Assembly (NCBI RefSeq): GCF_042662685.1
Contig: NZ_JBHSYO010000006.1
Span: forward strand, 248,001-312,000
DNA length: 64,000 nucleotides
Reading direction: 5' to 3'
Origin: Pseudobowmanella zhangzhouensis
GTDB lineage: Bacteria > Pseudomonadota > Gammaproteobacteria > Enterobacterales > Alteromonadaceae
Each line of letters opens with the position of its first letter. Position 1 is the stretch's first letter. The notes beneath the pieces were generated by a model, which made no database searches, was not told where the DNA came from, and saw only the letters and a program-made list of their open reading frames with translations. Shown here in pieces: positions 16,655 through 26,127 of the stretch. The position numbers and the translations under genes are program-made.

Positions 16655-17944
16655 TTATTTGCTGGCCATCTGCATATAATCCAGGGTCAGATCGGTTAAC
16701 ACTTTAACCCCGGTCTTCATGCCACTTTCATCGATATAAAAATACGGCGTGTGATGATCGGGAGCTTCATCCGCTTTGGTATCAAGCGGTTTGCCGCCTA
16801 CAAACAAATACAGACCCGGTACTTCCTGCTGGAAAAAGGAAAAGTCCTCAGCGCCGGTAACGGCTTTCACTTCCCGCAAATTCTGCTCACCGGCACTACG
16901 GCGGATAGTCGGTAACATTTTGTTCATCAGCGCGGGATCGTTATACGTAACCGGATAGCTATAATCCAACGGCAGCGTCAGCTCTGCCTCGGCGCGCATG
17001 CTGGCAGCAATATGTTCTACTTTGCGCGCCATGGCCTCGTACACATGCTGGCGAGCGCTGTCGTTCAGGGTACGTATGGTACCGACCAATTCAACTTCAG
17101 AGGGAATAATATTCGAACGGTTACCACCGTGAATTGCGCCTATCGTGACCACGGCGCCATCGTCAATCAGAGTTAATTCGCGGCTAACGATGGTTTGCAG
17201 GCTCAAAATCATCTGTGCTGCAGTTGTGATCGGATCCACACTGAGCCAGGGATACGCACCATGGGATTGCTTGCCTTTAATGACAATCTTAAACGGATCC
17301 ACCGCCGCCATAATGCCACCATGGCGATATTCGACCACGCCGACATCTGTCCCGGAGCTGATATGCAGACCGAACACCACGTCAACATTCTGCATCACGC
17401 CTTCTTTGACCATAATCTCGGCACCACCTTTTTCACCCGGCGGGGCTCCCTCTTCGGCGGGTTGAAAGACAAATTTCACTTTGCCGTTTAATTGCGCCCG
17501 CATATCGGTGAGTATTTTGGCTGCGCCCATCAGCATGGCCATATGGGTATCGTGGCCACAGGCATGCATTACCGGCACCTGATTACCATTAAACTCACCG
17601 ATGACTTCGGATTTAAACGCCAGGTCATTGAGCTCTTTGACCGGCAAACCATCCATATCCGCGCGCAGGGCGACAGTTGGTCCGGGCTTGCCCGAGTCCA
17701 GAATCGCCACCACACCGGTTCCTGCCACGCCGGTGGTCACCTGCAGGTTTAACCCCCTTAAATAGGCCGCGATATATTCGGCCGTTTGATATTCGCGATT
17801 GGATAATTCCGGATGCTGGTGAAAATGGCGACGCCACTTGATCACGTCCGATTCAACTGCATCAACTCGTTGCTCAACTGATTGAGCCAGCGTGCCCGAC
17901 GAACACAGCAATGCCAGTCCCAACGTAAACAGTGTTTTGTTCAT
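16655..17944 (-). CDS. Periplasmic M20D amidohydrolase (hippurate/IAA-amino-acid hydrolase type)
   Basis: 429 residues with a signal peptide (MNKTLFTLGLALLCSSGTLA). The metallopeptidase M20 core shows metal-binding motifs ALRADMDGLPVKE, MHACGHDTHMAMLMGAAK and VFQPAEEGAPPGEKGGAE, the lid domain in the middle, and the late GAEDFSFFQQEVPGLYLFVGG with HHTPYFYIDE. All metal ligands appear present (Cys-Gly-His-Asp, Glu-Glu, His-His). The family hydrolyses N-acyl amino acids or amides with a dimetal centre. With a signal peptide it should act in the periplasm on dipeptides or N-acyl amino acids. The exact substrate is unknown. Confidence 0.9.
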   Translation of the reverse strand: MNKTLFTLGLALLCSSGTLAQSVEQRVDAVESDVIKWRRHFHQHPELSNREYQTAEYIAAYLRGLNLQVTTGVAGTGVVAILDSGKPGPTVALRADMDGLPVKELNDLAFKSEVIGEFNGNQVPVMHACGHDTHMAMLMGAAKILTDMRAQLNGKVKFVFQPAEEGAPPGEKGGAEIMVKEGVMQNVDVVFGLHISSGTDVGVVEYRHGGIMAAVDPFKIVIKGKQSHGAYPWLSVDPITTAAQMILSLQTIVSRELTLIDDGAVVTIGAIHGGNRSNIIPSEVELVGTIRTLNDSARQHVYEAMARKVEHIAASMRAEAELTLPLDYSYPVTYNDPALMNKMLPTIRRSAGEQNLREVKAVTGAEDFSFFQQEVPGLYLFVGGKPLDTKADEAPDHHTPYFYIDESGMKTGVKVLTDLTLDYMQMASK

Positions 17945-18096
17945 GTTTATTTATCCAACCGTTGTTTGTGTACCACTGTGGCACAGAGCGTGATGGTATT
18001 CGATAGGCTTAATCGCAAAATACTGAATATATTCATAAAAAATTCGCCAGCGCAGACAAAAGCGATACATTGGTCGCCTTACCCGGAGTGAAAACT

Positions 18097-18969
18097 ATGT
18101 GGATCGCTTTTACTTGTCTGGCCGCGTTTATGCAGGCCTGGCGCAATGCATTACAGAGCCAGTTGGCCAGCCAGATCAGTCCGCTGGGCGTCACGCTGGC
18201 ACGGTTCCTGTGGGCAGGCCCACTGGCGGCACTTTATCTGCTTGCTCTGCACCAGTGGCAACCTACCCCACTGCCGACTATTCAATACCCTGCACTGGGG
18301 TTTATCTGCTTTGCCGCGTTGATGCAGATACTGGCGACCGCCTTGATGGCACGATTGTTCCAGTTAAAAAATTTCGCGGTAGGTGCAGGTTTAGCCAAAA
18401 CAGAAGCATTGTTTGCTGCCGTTTTGGGCATGGCATTTTTTGGCACACAGTTATCGCTACAGGCCTGGCTGGGGGTGCTGATTGGTGGTTTCGCGGTTAT
18501 GTTACTCTCCAGTCAGGGGCGCTGGCATCAATTGTCGGCTCCAACCGTTTTATTGGGGCTGGCCAGCGGAGTCAGCTTCGCGCTGACCTCTTTGTCGGTG
18601 CGTGAGGCGGCCATTCGTCTCGATGTGCCCTTCCCACACAGTGCTGCCTGGGTGCTGTTAAGCGTAATCAGCCTGCAAACAGTGATCCTGTGTGGCTATC
18701 TGGCAATAGCTGAGCGGCATACGTTGCATGCTCTGCTGCGCCAGTCACGTCAGGTCGTGCTGATCAGTACCACCAGCTGCTTAGGTTCCATTGGCTGGTT
18801 TAGTGCCATGGCGCTGACCGCCGTACCCTTGGTCAAAACCCTCGGCCAGATCGAGGTCTTTTTTATGCTGGCAATTAATCTCTGGTGGTTAAAAAGTCCG
18901 GCGCGTAAACGGGAGAATATCGGCTTAGTCTTGGTGGCGCTGGCAGCGGTACTGGTTTTATCGGCATAG
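18097..18969 (+). CDS. EamA/DMT superfamily transporter
   Basis: A 290-residue membrane protein with ~10 predicted helices in two EamA-like halves. Recognisable parts are the N-terminal FTCLAAFMQAWRNALQSQLA and the second half starting near AVPLVKTLGQIEVFFMLAINLWWLKSPARKRENIGLVLVALAAVLVL. The family exports metabolites or amino acids, or scavenges them. The substrate is unknown. I chose the ATG at 18097 because GGAG lies 9 bases upstream; a TTG nine codons earlier would need a long charged lead-in. It is divergent from the M20 amidohydrolase and followed 62 bases later by mscS. Confidence 0.85.
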   Translation: MWIAFTCLAAFMQAWRNALQSQLASQISPLGVTLARFLWAGPLAALYLLALHQWQPTPLPTIQYPALGFICFAALMQILATALMARLFQLKNFAVGAGLAKTEALFAAVLGMAFFGTQLSLQAWLGVLIGGFAVMLLSSQGRWHQLSAPTVLLGLASGVSFALTSLSVREAAIRLDVPFPHSAAWVLLSVISLQTVILCGYLAIAERHTLHALLRQSRQVVLISTTSCLGSIGWFSAMALTAVPLVKTLGQIEVFFMLAINLWWLKSPARKRENIGLVLVALAAVLVLSA

Positions 18970-19031
18970 CGGCATTTACCGTCAGGTGTTATACACTGAC
19001 ATTCTAAGGCAAGGATAAATAAGGAAAAATC

Positions 19032-19877
19032 ATGCAGCCGTCGTTAACTGATAGCACAGAAACTCTGAACAAAATCTATGACGTCAGTATCGAATTATTG
19101 CTGACTTACGGCCCTAAGGTATTACTTGCCTTTATCGTACTGTTTGCCGGTTTTTGGGTGATCAAAGGCATTTTGCGCGTACTGGATGTGGCCCTTTCAA
19201 CCGCCAAAGTTGAGCCCACATTGCGCAGCTTTTTGGGCAGTATCAGCAATGCATTCCTGCGCATTATTTTGTTGATAATCTTTGCCTCCATGATTGGGGT
19301 GGAAACTGCCTCACTGATTGCCATGCTGGGTGCCGCAGGTCTGGCCATCGGCCTTGCGCTGCAGGGAAGTTTAAGCAACTTCGCCGGCGGCGTGCTGATT
19401 TTGTTGTTTAAACCATTTAAAGTCGGCGATGTGATTGAAGCACAGGGTTTTCTAGGCAAAGTCACCGAGATCCAGATTTTTAATACCCTGATGTTGACAC
19501 TGGATAACCAGAAAGTGGTGATCCCCAATGGCGCGCTATCTAACGGCAACATCAAAAACCTGTTTAGCGAGCCCACCCGTCGTATCGACCTGACCTTTGG
19601 GGTGTCCTACAGCGACGACATCGACAAAGTCCGCGCCGTGCTCAAAGACGTGCTGGCGGCAGAGTCCCGCCTGTTGGCTGATCATGATCAGGATATCTTT
19701 GTTTCAGCCCATGCCGACAGTTCGGTTAATTTTGAATTGCGCGCGTGGGTTAATTCTGATGATTACGTCAAAACCCGTTTTGCCCTGATTGAAGCGGTAA
19801 AAAAAGCCTTTGATGCAAACGATATCAGCATTCCGTTTCCACAGCGGGATGTGCATATTTATCAGCACAACAACTAA
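19032..19877 (+). CDS. Small-conductance mechanosensitive channel MscS (paralog 1)
   Basis: 281 residues. Three N-terminal hydrophobic segments (to about residue 125) include the pore helix block MLGAAGLAIGLALQGSLSNFAGGVLILLF, followed by the beta domain starting PFKVGDVIEAQGFLGKV and the cytoplasmic alpha/beta cage ending IPFPQRDVHIYQ. This is the standard MscS architecture, releasing solutes upon hypo-osmotic shock. AAGGAAAAATC gives a usable ribosome binding site. A second MscS lies at 40164. The two differ clearly in sequence, so they are old paralogs, not a recent duplication. Confidence 0.93.
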   Translation: MQPSLTDSTETLNKIYDVSIELLLTYGPKVLLAFIVLFAGFWVIKGILRVLDVALSTAKVEPTLRSFLGSISNAFLRIILLIIFASMIGVETASLIAMLGAAGLAIGLALQGSLSNFAGGVLILLFKPFKVGDVIEAQGFLGKVTEIQIFNTLMLTLDNQKVVIPNGALSNGNIKNLFSEPTRRIDLTFGVSYSDDIDKVRAVLKDVLAAESRLLADHDQDIFVSAHADSSVNFELRAWVNSDDYVKTRFALIEAVKKAFDANDISIPFPQRDVHIYQHNN

Positions 19878-19879
19878 GC

Positions 19880-19909
19880 CCTGTGCAGCGAACATTCTCG
19901 CTGCACAGG
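19880..19909. other. Perfect 12-bp hairpin between mscS and the acyltransferase gene
   Basis: CCTGTGCAGCGA (19880-19891), loop ACATTC, TCGCTGCACAGG (19898-19909): a fully matched stem just after the mscS stop. No T-tract follows in either direction, so it may stabilise or partially terminate the mscS transcript rather than end it. Confidence 0.6.
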
Positions 19910-19927
19910 TAATACCTGCCTGCGCTT

Positions 19928-20908
19928 ATGTTTACTCAATTATCTGGGTACAATGCACGCAAAGACGTAACGCAGGATGCAATTTTGCATATTAAACGAC
20001 CCGATTTTGAATGGGCATTTTTAGGACCTAAATACTGGCTGACCTGGCTGGGCATCGGCATTTTATATCTCATCAGTTGGTTACCGTGGCGCTGGCAACT
20101 GGCGCTTGGCGGGCAACTGGGTCTGCTACTTGGCAAGCTGGCAAAAAGTCGCACCAACGTGGCCAAACGTAATCTGGAACTGGCGTTTCCTGACATGCCT
20201 GACACAGAGCGCGCGCGCATCCTACGTGAAAACCTGAAAAATACCGGTATCGCTTTGCTTGAAGGCGGCATGGGTTGGTGGTGGCCAGACTGGCGGGTTC
20301 GCGGCATTGGCCGGGTAGAAGGTTACGAACATATTCAGGCGATTCTGGACAAGGGCAAAGGCGTATTCGGCATTGCCATTCATAATCTCAATTTAGAAAT
20401 GAATTGCCGGGTGATTGGTACAGTGCACCCTTCCGTGGTGTTTTACCGCCGGCATAACAATCCGCTGATGGAATGGATCCAATATCGCGGCCGCTCACGT
20501 GCCAACAAACTGATGATCCACAAAAAAGGCGTTAGGGAAATGCTCAATTGCCTGAATGACGGCGACCTGTGCCTGTACCTGCCGGATCAGGACTACGGAG
20601 CCCGCCGCAGCGAATTTGTGCCATTTTTTGCCGTACCGGATGCCGCCACCACCACCGGCACGTTAATTTTTGCCCGCGAAGCCAATTGCGAAAGTGTGTT
20701 CGTCTTGCCATTGCGTACCGATGATGGCTATGTAATTAAAATTCTGCCAGGTCTTGAAGGTTTTCCGTCTATGGACGATAAACTGGATGTGACGCGCATT
20801 AACCAGAAAGTCGAGGAACTGGTCATGCAGGCGCCGGAGCAATATTTGTGGATGCATAAACGCTACAAGACCCGCCCGGACAGCAGCCTACCCTCGTATT
20901 ACGGATAA
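19928..20908 (+). CDS. Lipid A late acyltransferase (LpxL/LpxP family)
   Basis: 326 residues. It transfers a secondary acyl chain from acyl-ACP to the lipid A precursor at the inner membrane. It has one N-terminal membrane segment (residues ~38-53) and the family motifs: the catalytic HxxxxE pair reads HNLNLE (His152/Glu157), followed by YRRHNNPLMEWIQYRGRSR and the LPDQDYGARRSEFVPFF block. Which chain (lauroyl, myristoyl or palmitoleoyl) is added cannot be said. The ATG has no visible Shine-Dalgarno; the upstream hairpin could matter for its expression. The downstream gene starts one base after the stop, so the two are coupled. Confidence 0.9.
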   Translation: MFTQLSGYNARKDVTQDAILHIKRPDFEWAFLGPKYWLTWLGIGILYLISWLPWRWQLALGGQLGLLLGKLAKSRTNVAKRNLELAFPDMPDTERARILRENLKNTGIALLEGGMGWWWPDWRVRGIGRVEGYEHIQAILDKGKGVFGIAIHNLNLEMNCRVIGTVHPSVVFYRRHNNPLMEWIQYRGRSRANKLMIHKKGVREMLNCLNDGDLCLYLPDQDYGARRSEFVPFFAVPDAATTTGTLIFAREANCESVFVLPLRTDDGYVIKILPGLEGFPSMDDKLDVTRINQKVEELVMQAPEQYLWMHKRYKTRPDSSLPSYYG

Positions 20909-20909
20909 C

Positions 20910-21530
20910 ATGGCAAAAAAACCACCCAGCAATGCACAATTCTGGCTCCGCTACCTCCTGTTAAGTCTGGGCGTTATTGTGGTGGGTGTGACGTTAATTA
21001 TTCTGCTTAACCGTGAAGGCAGCATGGATGGCGAACCGGCCAAAGACCCGGCTGCCGGCATGAGTAAATTTTATGCCGATTACCGCATGTCTTCGTCACA
21101 GCCGCGCCCAAAAGATCTTGGCGACTTCGTGATAGAAGTGGAAGAGCCAGAGGAAGGAATGGACAACCGCTTGTCGGATATGGAGTCCCTGCAAAGTAAT
21201 ATCCCGCGCGGCTGGGTCGGTGAGTACAAGTTTCGTGATTTCAAAGCCGGCAGTACCTTACGCGAGAGTATTTCTGCCCACGCACAAAATGAGGGTATGC
21301 AAGTGCTGTGGGAGCTGGATCAGGACTTTATCATCAAAGTCCAGTTTCAAATCGAAGATACTATCGTCGGGTCACTGCACAAAATTGCCGGTGCAATTGG
21401 GGCGAATTTTGATGGCGATGTGGAAACCTGGTTCTGTCCCCGCCAGCGAGCGCTGGTGATCACCAACAAACAGAGTAACTACCTGTTACAGCACTGCGAA
21501 AAAAACCAACGGGATCAGCAACCCAACTAG
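20910..21530 (+). CDS. TcpQ-domain membrane protein
   Basis: 206 residues: short cytoplasmic N-terminus, one membrane helix (~13-33), acidic linker, and a C-terminal domain (~105-200) resembling the toxin-coregulated pilus biosynthesis Q (TcpQ/PilL-like) domain: AGSTLRESISAHAQNEGMQVLWELDQDFIIKVQFQIEDTIVGSLHKIAGA. In secretion and pilus systems this domain binds peptidoglycan or a secretin, but here no pilus genes are nearby. It starts one base after the acyltransferase stop and is convergent with glnE (4-base overlap). A link to outer membrane assembly is plausible but inferred. Confidence 0.75.
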   Translation: MAKKPPSNAQFWLRYLLLSLGVIVVGVTLIILLNREGSMDGEPAKDPAAGMSKFYADYRMSSSQPRPKDLGDFVIEVEEPEEGMDNRLSDMESLQSNIPRGWVGEYKFRDFKAGSTLRESISAHAQNEGMQVLWELDQDFIIKVQFQIEDTIVGSLHKIAGAIGANFDGDVETWFCPRQRALVITNKQSNYLLQHCEKNQRDQQPN

Positions 21531-24337
21531 TTCATGAGTTGCTGCCAAATCTCGCTCACCTCGCCACGCAACTGCATCAATTCTTGATCCTCGACCAATA
21601 AAGGGGCACCTTGCAGGGTCAAATGGTGACCGCGATTGCGATAGGCTAGATACGCCTGATTGAGTGTGCTGGCCTGCGCGGATGTCAGTAAGTCATGTTG
21701 CAGTGCCTGCTCAATGATCCGCACATTATCTGGCCAGCGGGTCAATTCTGGGAAGCCATGGCTGTGTGCCAGAACTAAAAATTGCACGATAAATTCAATG
21801 TCGGCAATGCCGCCTCTGTCCTGTTTTAAGTCAAACTTCGATTCGTCCCCCTGACTTAAATGGCTGCGCATCTTATCGCGCATCTCACGCACTTCCTGAC
21901 GCAATGTGTCTATGTCACGGGGTTTGGCCAGCACAGCATGACGGATTTTTGCAAATTGCTGATACAGGGTATCACTGCCAAATATCATGCGGCTGCGGGT
22001 CAATGCCTGATGCTCCCATGTCCAGGCCTCCTGCTGCTGGTATTGGGCAAAGCCGTCCATATGACAGACCAATAAGCCCGAATTGCCGGCAGGCCTGAGC
22101 CGCAGATCCACCTCATACAATTCACCCGAGGCAGTTTTGGTAGCGAAAATATGCATAATCCGCTGCGCCAGGCGCAGATAAAACTGACGCGATTCAATAG
22201 ATTTTTCGCCAGATGTCAGTTCATTGCCGTCACAACCGTGGATAAACACCAGATCCAAATCTGAGCCATAACCTAATTCCAGCCCCCCCAACTTGCCATA
22301 CCCAACCACCGCAAATTGCAGGTTATCGTCGCTGGCTCCGGCCGGATAGCCATAGCGCGCTGTCATTTGCTGCCAGGCCAGATGCACCGCTTGATCAATT
22401 ATGGCTTCGGCCAGATAGGTCAGGTGGTCACTGACCTTCATGACCGGCAGCGCCCCCGTCACATCCGCGGCGGCAATGCGCAACTGTTCAGCCAGTTTGT
22501 ACTGACGCAGGGTTTCCATTTGTAATTCGAGATCATCCGGGTCGATACGCAGAAAATACTGGCGGATTTCCGAAGCATAACTTTGCAGCGGCGTCGGCTG
22601 ATAGAGCATTTGTGGATTGAGTAATTCATCAAGCAATACCGGGAAACGCGCAATTTGCTCAGTGATCCAGGGGCTGGCGGCACACAAGCGGATTAACTGG
22701 CGCAGAGCTCCCTGATTCTCAAACAACAGTTCCAGATAGGCAGTGCGGCGACTAATCGCTTTAATCACGGTGTACAAACGTGGCAGCGAGGATGCATCGT
22801 CTGAGCGCACAACCTCCTGCAAAATCAGTGGCATCAGCTTATCCAGGGTTTCTTTCCCACGCTGGCCAATGGGGTGATGCAGCATATAGTCGCGAAAGTG
22901 CTGCCAGGCCGGCCATAAGTCTGCAATCTGGGTTTGACTAAGTTTATCGGCCAATAGCGCCTGAGCCTCGTTGTCACTGAGTTCCAGTAACCAGGCATCG
23001 TTAAATTCAGCATCACAACTGCTGGCGCCTTCGGCTTCTTCGCCAATCAGAAGTTCAAAATGATGACTAACCTCGGCCATCACCCCCTGCACCTGAGCTA
23101 ACAGCGCGGAAAAGTCGGCGACCTCACAAACCCTGCATAAACGCTGTTGGTTTAATCCGTCGTCCGGTAACGTCTGGGTCTGTGCATCATTAAATTGCTG
23201 CAGGTAATGCTCAACCCGGCGCAGATACAAATAACAGTCGCGCAATGCCTGACAATCTGAGGCTTCAAGCACTTGTTCCTGTTCCATCACCTGTAAGGTT
23301 TGCAGCAGGTTGCGAGTTTGCAAAGATGCCTGCCGACCGGCACGGATCAATTGCAGACTTTGCACAATAAATTCAATTTCACGGATACCACCGGCGCCCA
23401 GCTTGATGTTGTTGGTCAGCTGACGTCGACGTACTTCCTGACTGATCATGGACTTCATGCGGCGCAGCGACTCAATGGCACTGAAGTCGATATAGCGGCG
23501 AAATACAAACGGCCGACGGATCTGTTCCAGCTGCTCACTGTAGCGGCCATCCGGGTTAATAATCCGTGCCTTGAGCATGGCGTAACGCTCCCAGTCACGT
23601 CCCTGCTGTTGATAATAATCTTCCAGCGCGGCGAAATGGCTGACAATCGGCCCGCTGTCACCGAATGGGCGCAAACGCATATCCACCCGGAACACCTGCC
23701 CGTCAGCGGTGATTTGATGCAAGGCAGCGATAAGCTTTTGCGCCAGCCGCTGGAACCAGATCTGATGTTCAAGGCCACGCCTGGCGTCAGTTTCACCCGG
23801 CTCGGGATAAGCAAAAATCAGGTCAATGTCGGATGAGAAATTCAGTTCCTGCCCGCCCAGTTTACCCATGCCCCAAATCAGCATAGGTTGAGGGCCGAGA
23901 CTCCCCATCGGCATGCCGTGTTTACTGCACATATCGGCGTACAACCAGTGATAGGCGCCATTAATCAGCGTATCGGCCAGTGCCGAAACGTCGGTCAGTG
24001 ATTGCGCGATGGATTGCTGATGGGTCAGATCCCGCCACGCCAACTGCACCATCCAGCGGCGGCGAAAACGGCGCAAGTGCTGGGCAAGATTGGCTTCATC
24101 CTGTATCTCATGAATTTGCGACCAATAGTTGGCGTAATCGGGCTGAGCGCAGGACAGTTGCTTATCGATAAATAACCAACTGAGTAACTCAGCATCTTTC
24201 AGGCAACTGTCGGCAATAAAATCGCTCAGCGAAAAGCCAACAATAATATCCGGGGCGAAGACCTGTAAGGCCTCAGCCTGCTGCGGATAACGCTCTGAAA
24301 ACTGTTGCCAGACGGCCTGGCCTTTGGCTTGTAACAC
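21527..24337 (-). CDS. glnE: Bifunctional glutamine synthetase adenylyltransferase/adenylyl-removing enzyme
   Basis: 936 residues. It adenylylates and deadenylylates glutamine synthetase according to nitrogen status signalled by PII. Two nucleotidyltransferase domains are visible, each with the GSDxD-type motif: FSSDIDLIFAYPEPG in the N-terminal half (AR domain) and YGSDLDLVFIHG in the C-terminal half (AT domain), each with nearby GxGKLGG (GMGKLGGQEL, GYGKLGGLEL). Helical bundles sit between and after. Length and order match E. coli GlnE (946 residues). The start is GTG, with GGAGCAAGC just upstream. It is divergent from the DUF350 gene. Confidence 0.97.
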   Translation of the reverse strand: MLQAKGQAVWQQFSERYPQQAEALQVFAPDIIVGFSLSDFIADSCLKDAELLSWLFIDKQLSCAQPDYANYWSQIHEIQDEANLAQHLRRFRRRWMVQLAWRDLTHQQSIAQSLTDVSALADTLINGAYHWLYADMCSKHGMPMGSLGPQPMLIWGMGKLGGQELNFSSDIDLIFAYPEPGETDARRGLEHQIWFQRLAQKLIAALHQITADGQVFRVDMRLRPFGDSGPIVSHFAALEDYYQQQGRDWERYAMLKARIINPDGRYSEQLEQIRRPFVFRRYIDFSAIESLRRMKSMISQEVRRRQLTNNIKLGAGGIREIEFIVQSLQLIRAGRQASLQTRNLLQTLQVMEQEQVLEASDCQALRDCYLYLRRVEHYLQQFNDAQTQTLPDDGLNQQRLCRVCEVADFSALLAQVQGVMAEVSHHFELLIGEEAEGASSCDAEFNDAWLLELSDNEAQALLADKLSQTQIADLWPAWQHFRDYMLHHPIGQRGKETLDKLMPLILQEVVRSDDASSLPRLYTVIKAISRRTAYLELLFENQGALRQLIRLCAASPWITEQIARFPVLLDELLNPQMLYQPTPLQSYASEIRQYFLRIDPDDLELQMETLRQYKLAEQLRIAAADVTGALPVMKVSDHLTYLAEAIIDQAVHLAWQQMTARYGYPAGASDDNLQFAVVGYGKLGGLELGYGSDLDLVFIHGCDGNELTSGEKSIESRQFYLRLAQRIMHIFATKTASGELYEVDLRLRPAGNSGLLVCHMDGFAQYQQQEAWTWEHQALTRSRMIFGSDTLYQQFAKIRHAVLAKPRDIDTLRQEVREMRDKMRSHLSQGDESKFDLKQDRGGIADIEFIVQFLVLAHSHGFPELTRWPDNVRIIEQALQHDLLTSAQASTLNQAYLAYRNRGHHLTLQGAPLLVEDQELMQLRGEVSEIWQQLMN

Positions 24338-24439
24338 GCTTGCTCCGGTATGCGGGCTGGCTTGTCTGGGATAAATACTTGCCAGTCGCGCAGAATGATC
24401 TGATCATGACTGCCATGAGTTTACAAGAATGTTTCCGTT

Positions 24440-25345
24440 ATGCAGCAAATACTTAGCCAGATTTCCCTGAGTGGCCATGACCTCACAACGATGGGGCTGG
24501 ACCTGTTTCTGGGGTTGTTCATTCTGGTGTTAATGCGATGGGCGTATTCGCTGTGGGTGCGTATCGATTTTCGCGAAGAATTAGCACGCAAGGATAATTT
24601 TGCGTTGGGGATCAGCATCGCAGGGGCCCTGCTATCCATTGCCATGCTGATCACCGCAGTGGTCAGTAGCTTTACCATGATGGCCTATCAGCAAATGGCG
24701 ATAAAACTGATTAGCTATGGCCTGGTTGGTATATTGCTGATCAAAGTGGGCCGGGTTGCCCATGACCGCCTGGTTCTCAGTCGCTTTAACAAGCACGACC
24801 AAATTATGCAGGGCAATATCAGCATTGCCTTCGTCGATGCAGCCGGTGCAATCGCCATGGCACTGATCGTGTCTTCGGTTTTACGCTGGACCCGCAGTAT
24901 TGATATCAATGGCCTGATTGCCATCGCATCTGGCTTTGTCGTTGCGCTAACCATGATTTTACTGACGACCCGTGCGGTAGAGCATCATTACGCGGCAAAT
25001 AACCAGAATGATGATATGCAGGACGCACTGGTACGCGGGCAGTTCGCGCTGGCGGTTCGCCATGCCGGGCAAATTCTCGGGGTATCCATTGCGGTATCGG
25101 CCGGTGAACATATTATTCAGTATCAGCCACAGGCCTATGTGAATAACCTGTTGAGCTGGTTACTGGTTGCGACTGTCCTGACAATCACCAGTGTGGTGCT
25201 GACACTGATTGCCAAACGCATCGTGTTATTTGGTATCAATCTGGTACGTGAAGTGGATCATCAGCACAATGTCGGCATCGCCAGTATTGAAATGATTCTA
25301 AGCATTGGCATGGCCATGTTACTCAGAGGTGTCGTAAGCGTATGA
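24440..25345 (+). CDS. DUF350 membrane protein
   Basis: 301 residues, 8 predicted hydrophobic segments in two similar halves. The DUF350 motif is repeated: KDNFALGISIAGALLSIAMLIT (residues ~52-75) and LAVRHAGQILGVSIAVSAGEHI (~203-222), which suggests an internal duplication. The family function is not established. Its members often sit next to ion channels or glutathionylspermidine-type synthetases. It overlaps the K+ channel gene by 4 bases (ATGA), so translation is coupled and a joint membrane function is likely. Its expression is probably driven from the short divergent gap next to glnE. Confidence 0.82.
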   Translation: MQQILSQISLSGHDLTTMGLDLFLGLFILVLMRWAYSLWVRIDFREELARKDNFALGISIAGALLSIAMLITAVVSSFTMMAYQQMAIKLISYGLVGILLIKVGRVAHDRLVLSRFNKHDQIMQGNISIAFVDAAGAIAMALIVSSVLRWTRSIDINGLIAIASGFVVALTMILLTTRAVEHHYAANNQNDDMQDALVRGQFALAVRHAGQILGVSIAVSAGEHIIQYQPQAYVNNLLSWLLVATVLTITSVVLTLIAKRIVLFGINLVREVDHQHNVGIASIEMILSIGMAMLLRGVVSV

Positions 25346-26127
25346 AACTGGTCGACCGCCACGGCAATGCCCTGAAGCCGTTTGATATCGGCATGATGCT
25401 GCTGTCACTGGTGGCGGTTGTGCTGGTCAGCGTGTTGTTACTCGTCCCGTTAGAAGACGACGTACGTAACTATCTGCTGACCATGGATACCTTTATCTGC
25501 CTGATCTTTCTGGCACATTTTCTGTTCAACTGGCTCACTGCCGACTCCCCGCTAACGTATCTGAAGCATCATTGGATCGACTTAATTGCCAGTATCCCCG
25601 CGGTGGAGCCGTTTCGGCTGGCGCGCTTTTTACAGGTATTCCGGGTTATCCGCCTGCTGCGCGCTGCCCACTACAGCCTGCTGCCAACCTTTAAAGCGCG
25701 AATTCAGACCACGCTGGCCACCCTGATGGCGGTATTGATTGTGGTGATCGGTGGTGCCGGACTGTCTATTTATCTGGTCGAACATAACGCGCCCGGTGCC
25801 ATGATCAAAACCGCTGAAGATGCCCTATGGTGGTCGCTGGTGACTATCTCCACCGTAGGCTACGGCGATTTTTACCCGGTCACCACCACTGGCCGGATTA
25901 TTGCGGTACTGCTGATTATGAGTGGCGTGAGTTTATTCGGCGTTATCTCCGGTTATCTGGTGTCACACTTTATAACGCCGGATGAAGACGACCAGTTAGC
26001 CCTGCAAAGTAAACGCCTGAGCCGTATTGATGTGCAGGTAGAAGACCTGACCCATTCGGTCAATCGTCTGCATGAAAAACTCGATCAATTGCTGGCCGAC
26101 AAAGCCCGCAGTAGCGAAGATAAATAA
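25342..26127 (+). CDS. Voltage-gated-type potassium channel
   Basis: 261 residues with six hydrophobic segments. It has an S4-like segment RLARFLQVFRVIRLLRAAH (residues 92-110), the selectivity filter TVGYGD at residues 171-176 between S5 and S6, and a C-terminal coiled coil (~215-255, with VEDLTHSVNRLHEKLDQLL) for tetramer assembly. There is no RCK domain. The role is K+ permeation across the inner membrane, gating mode unknown. Its start overlaps the end of the DUF350 gene by 4 bases. Its 3' end overlaps the convergent GIY-YIG gene by 43 bases. Confidence 0.9.
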   Translation: MKLVDRHGNALKPFDIGMMLLSLVAVVLVSVLLLVPLEDDVRNYLLTMDTFICLIFLAHFLFNWLTADSPLTYLKHHWIDLIASIPAVEPFRLARFLQVFRVIRLLRAAHYSLLPTFKARIQTTLATLMAVLIVVIGGAGLSIYLVEHNAPGAMIKTAEDALWWSLVTISTVGYGDFYPVTTTGRIIAVLLIMSGVSLFGVISGYLVSHFITPDEDDQLALQSKRLSRIDVQVEDLTHSVNRLHEKLDQLLADKARSSEDK

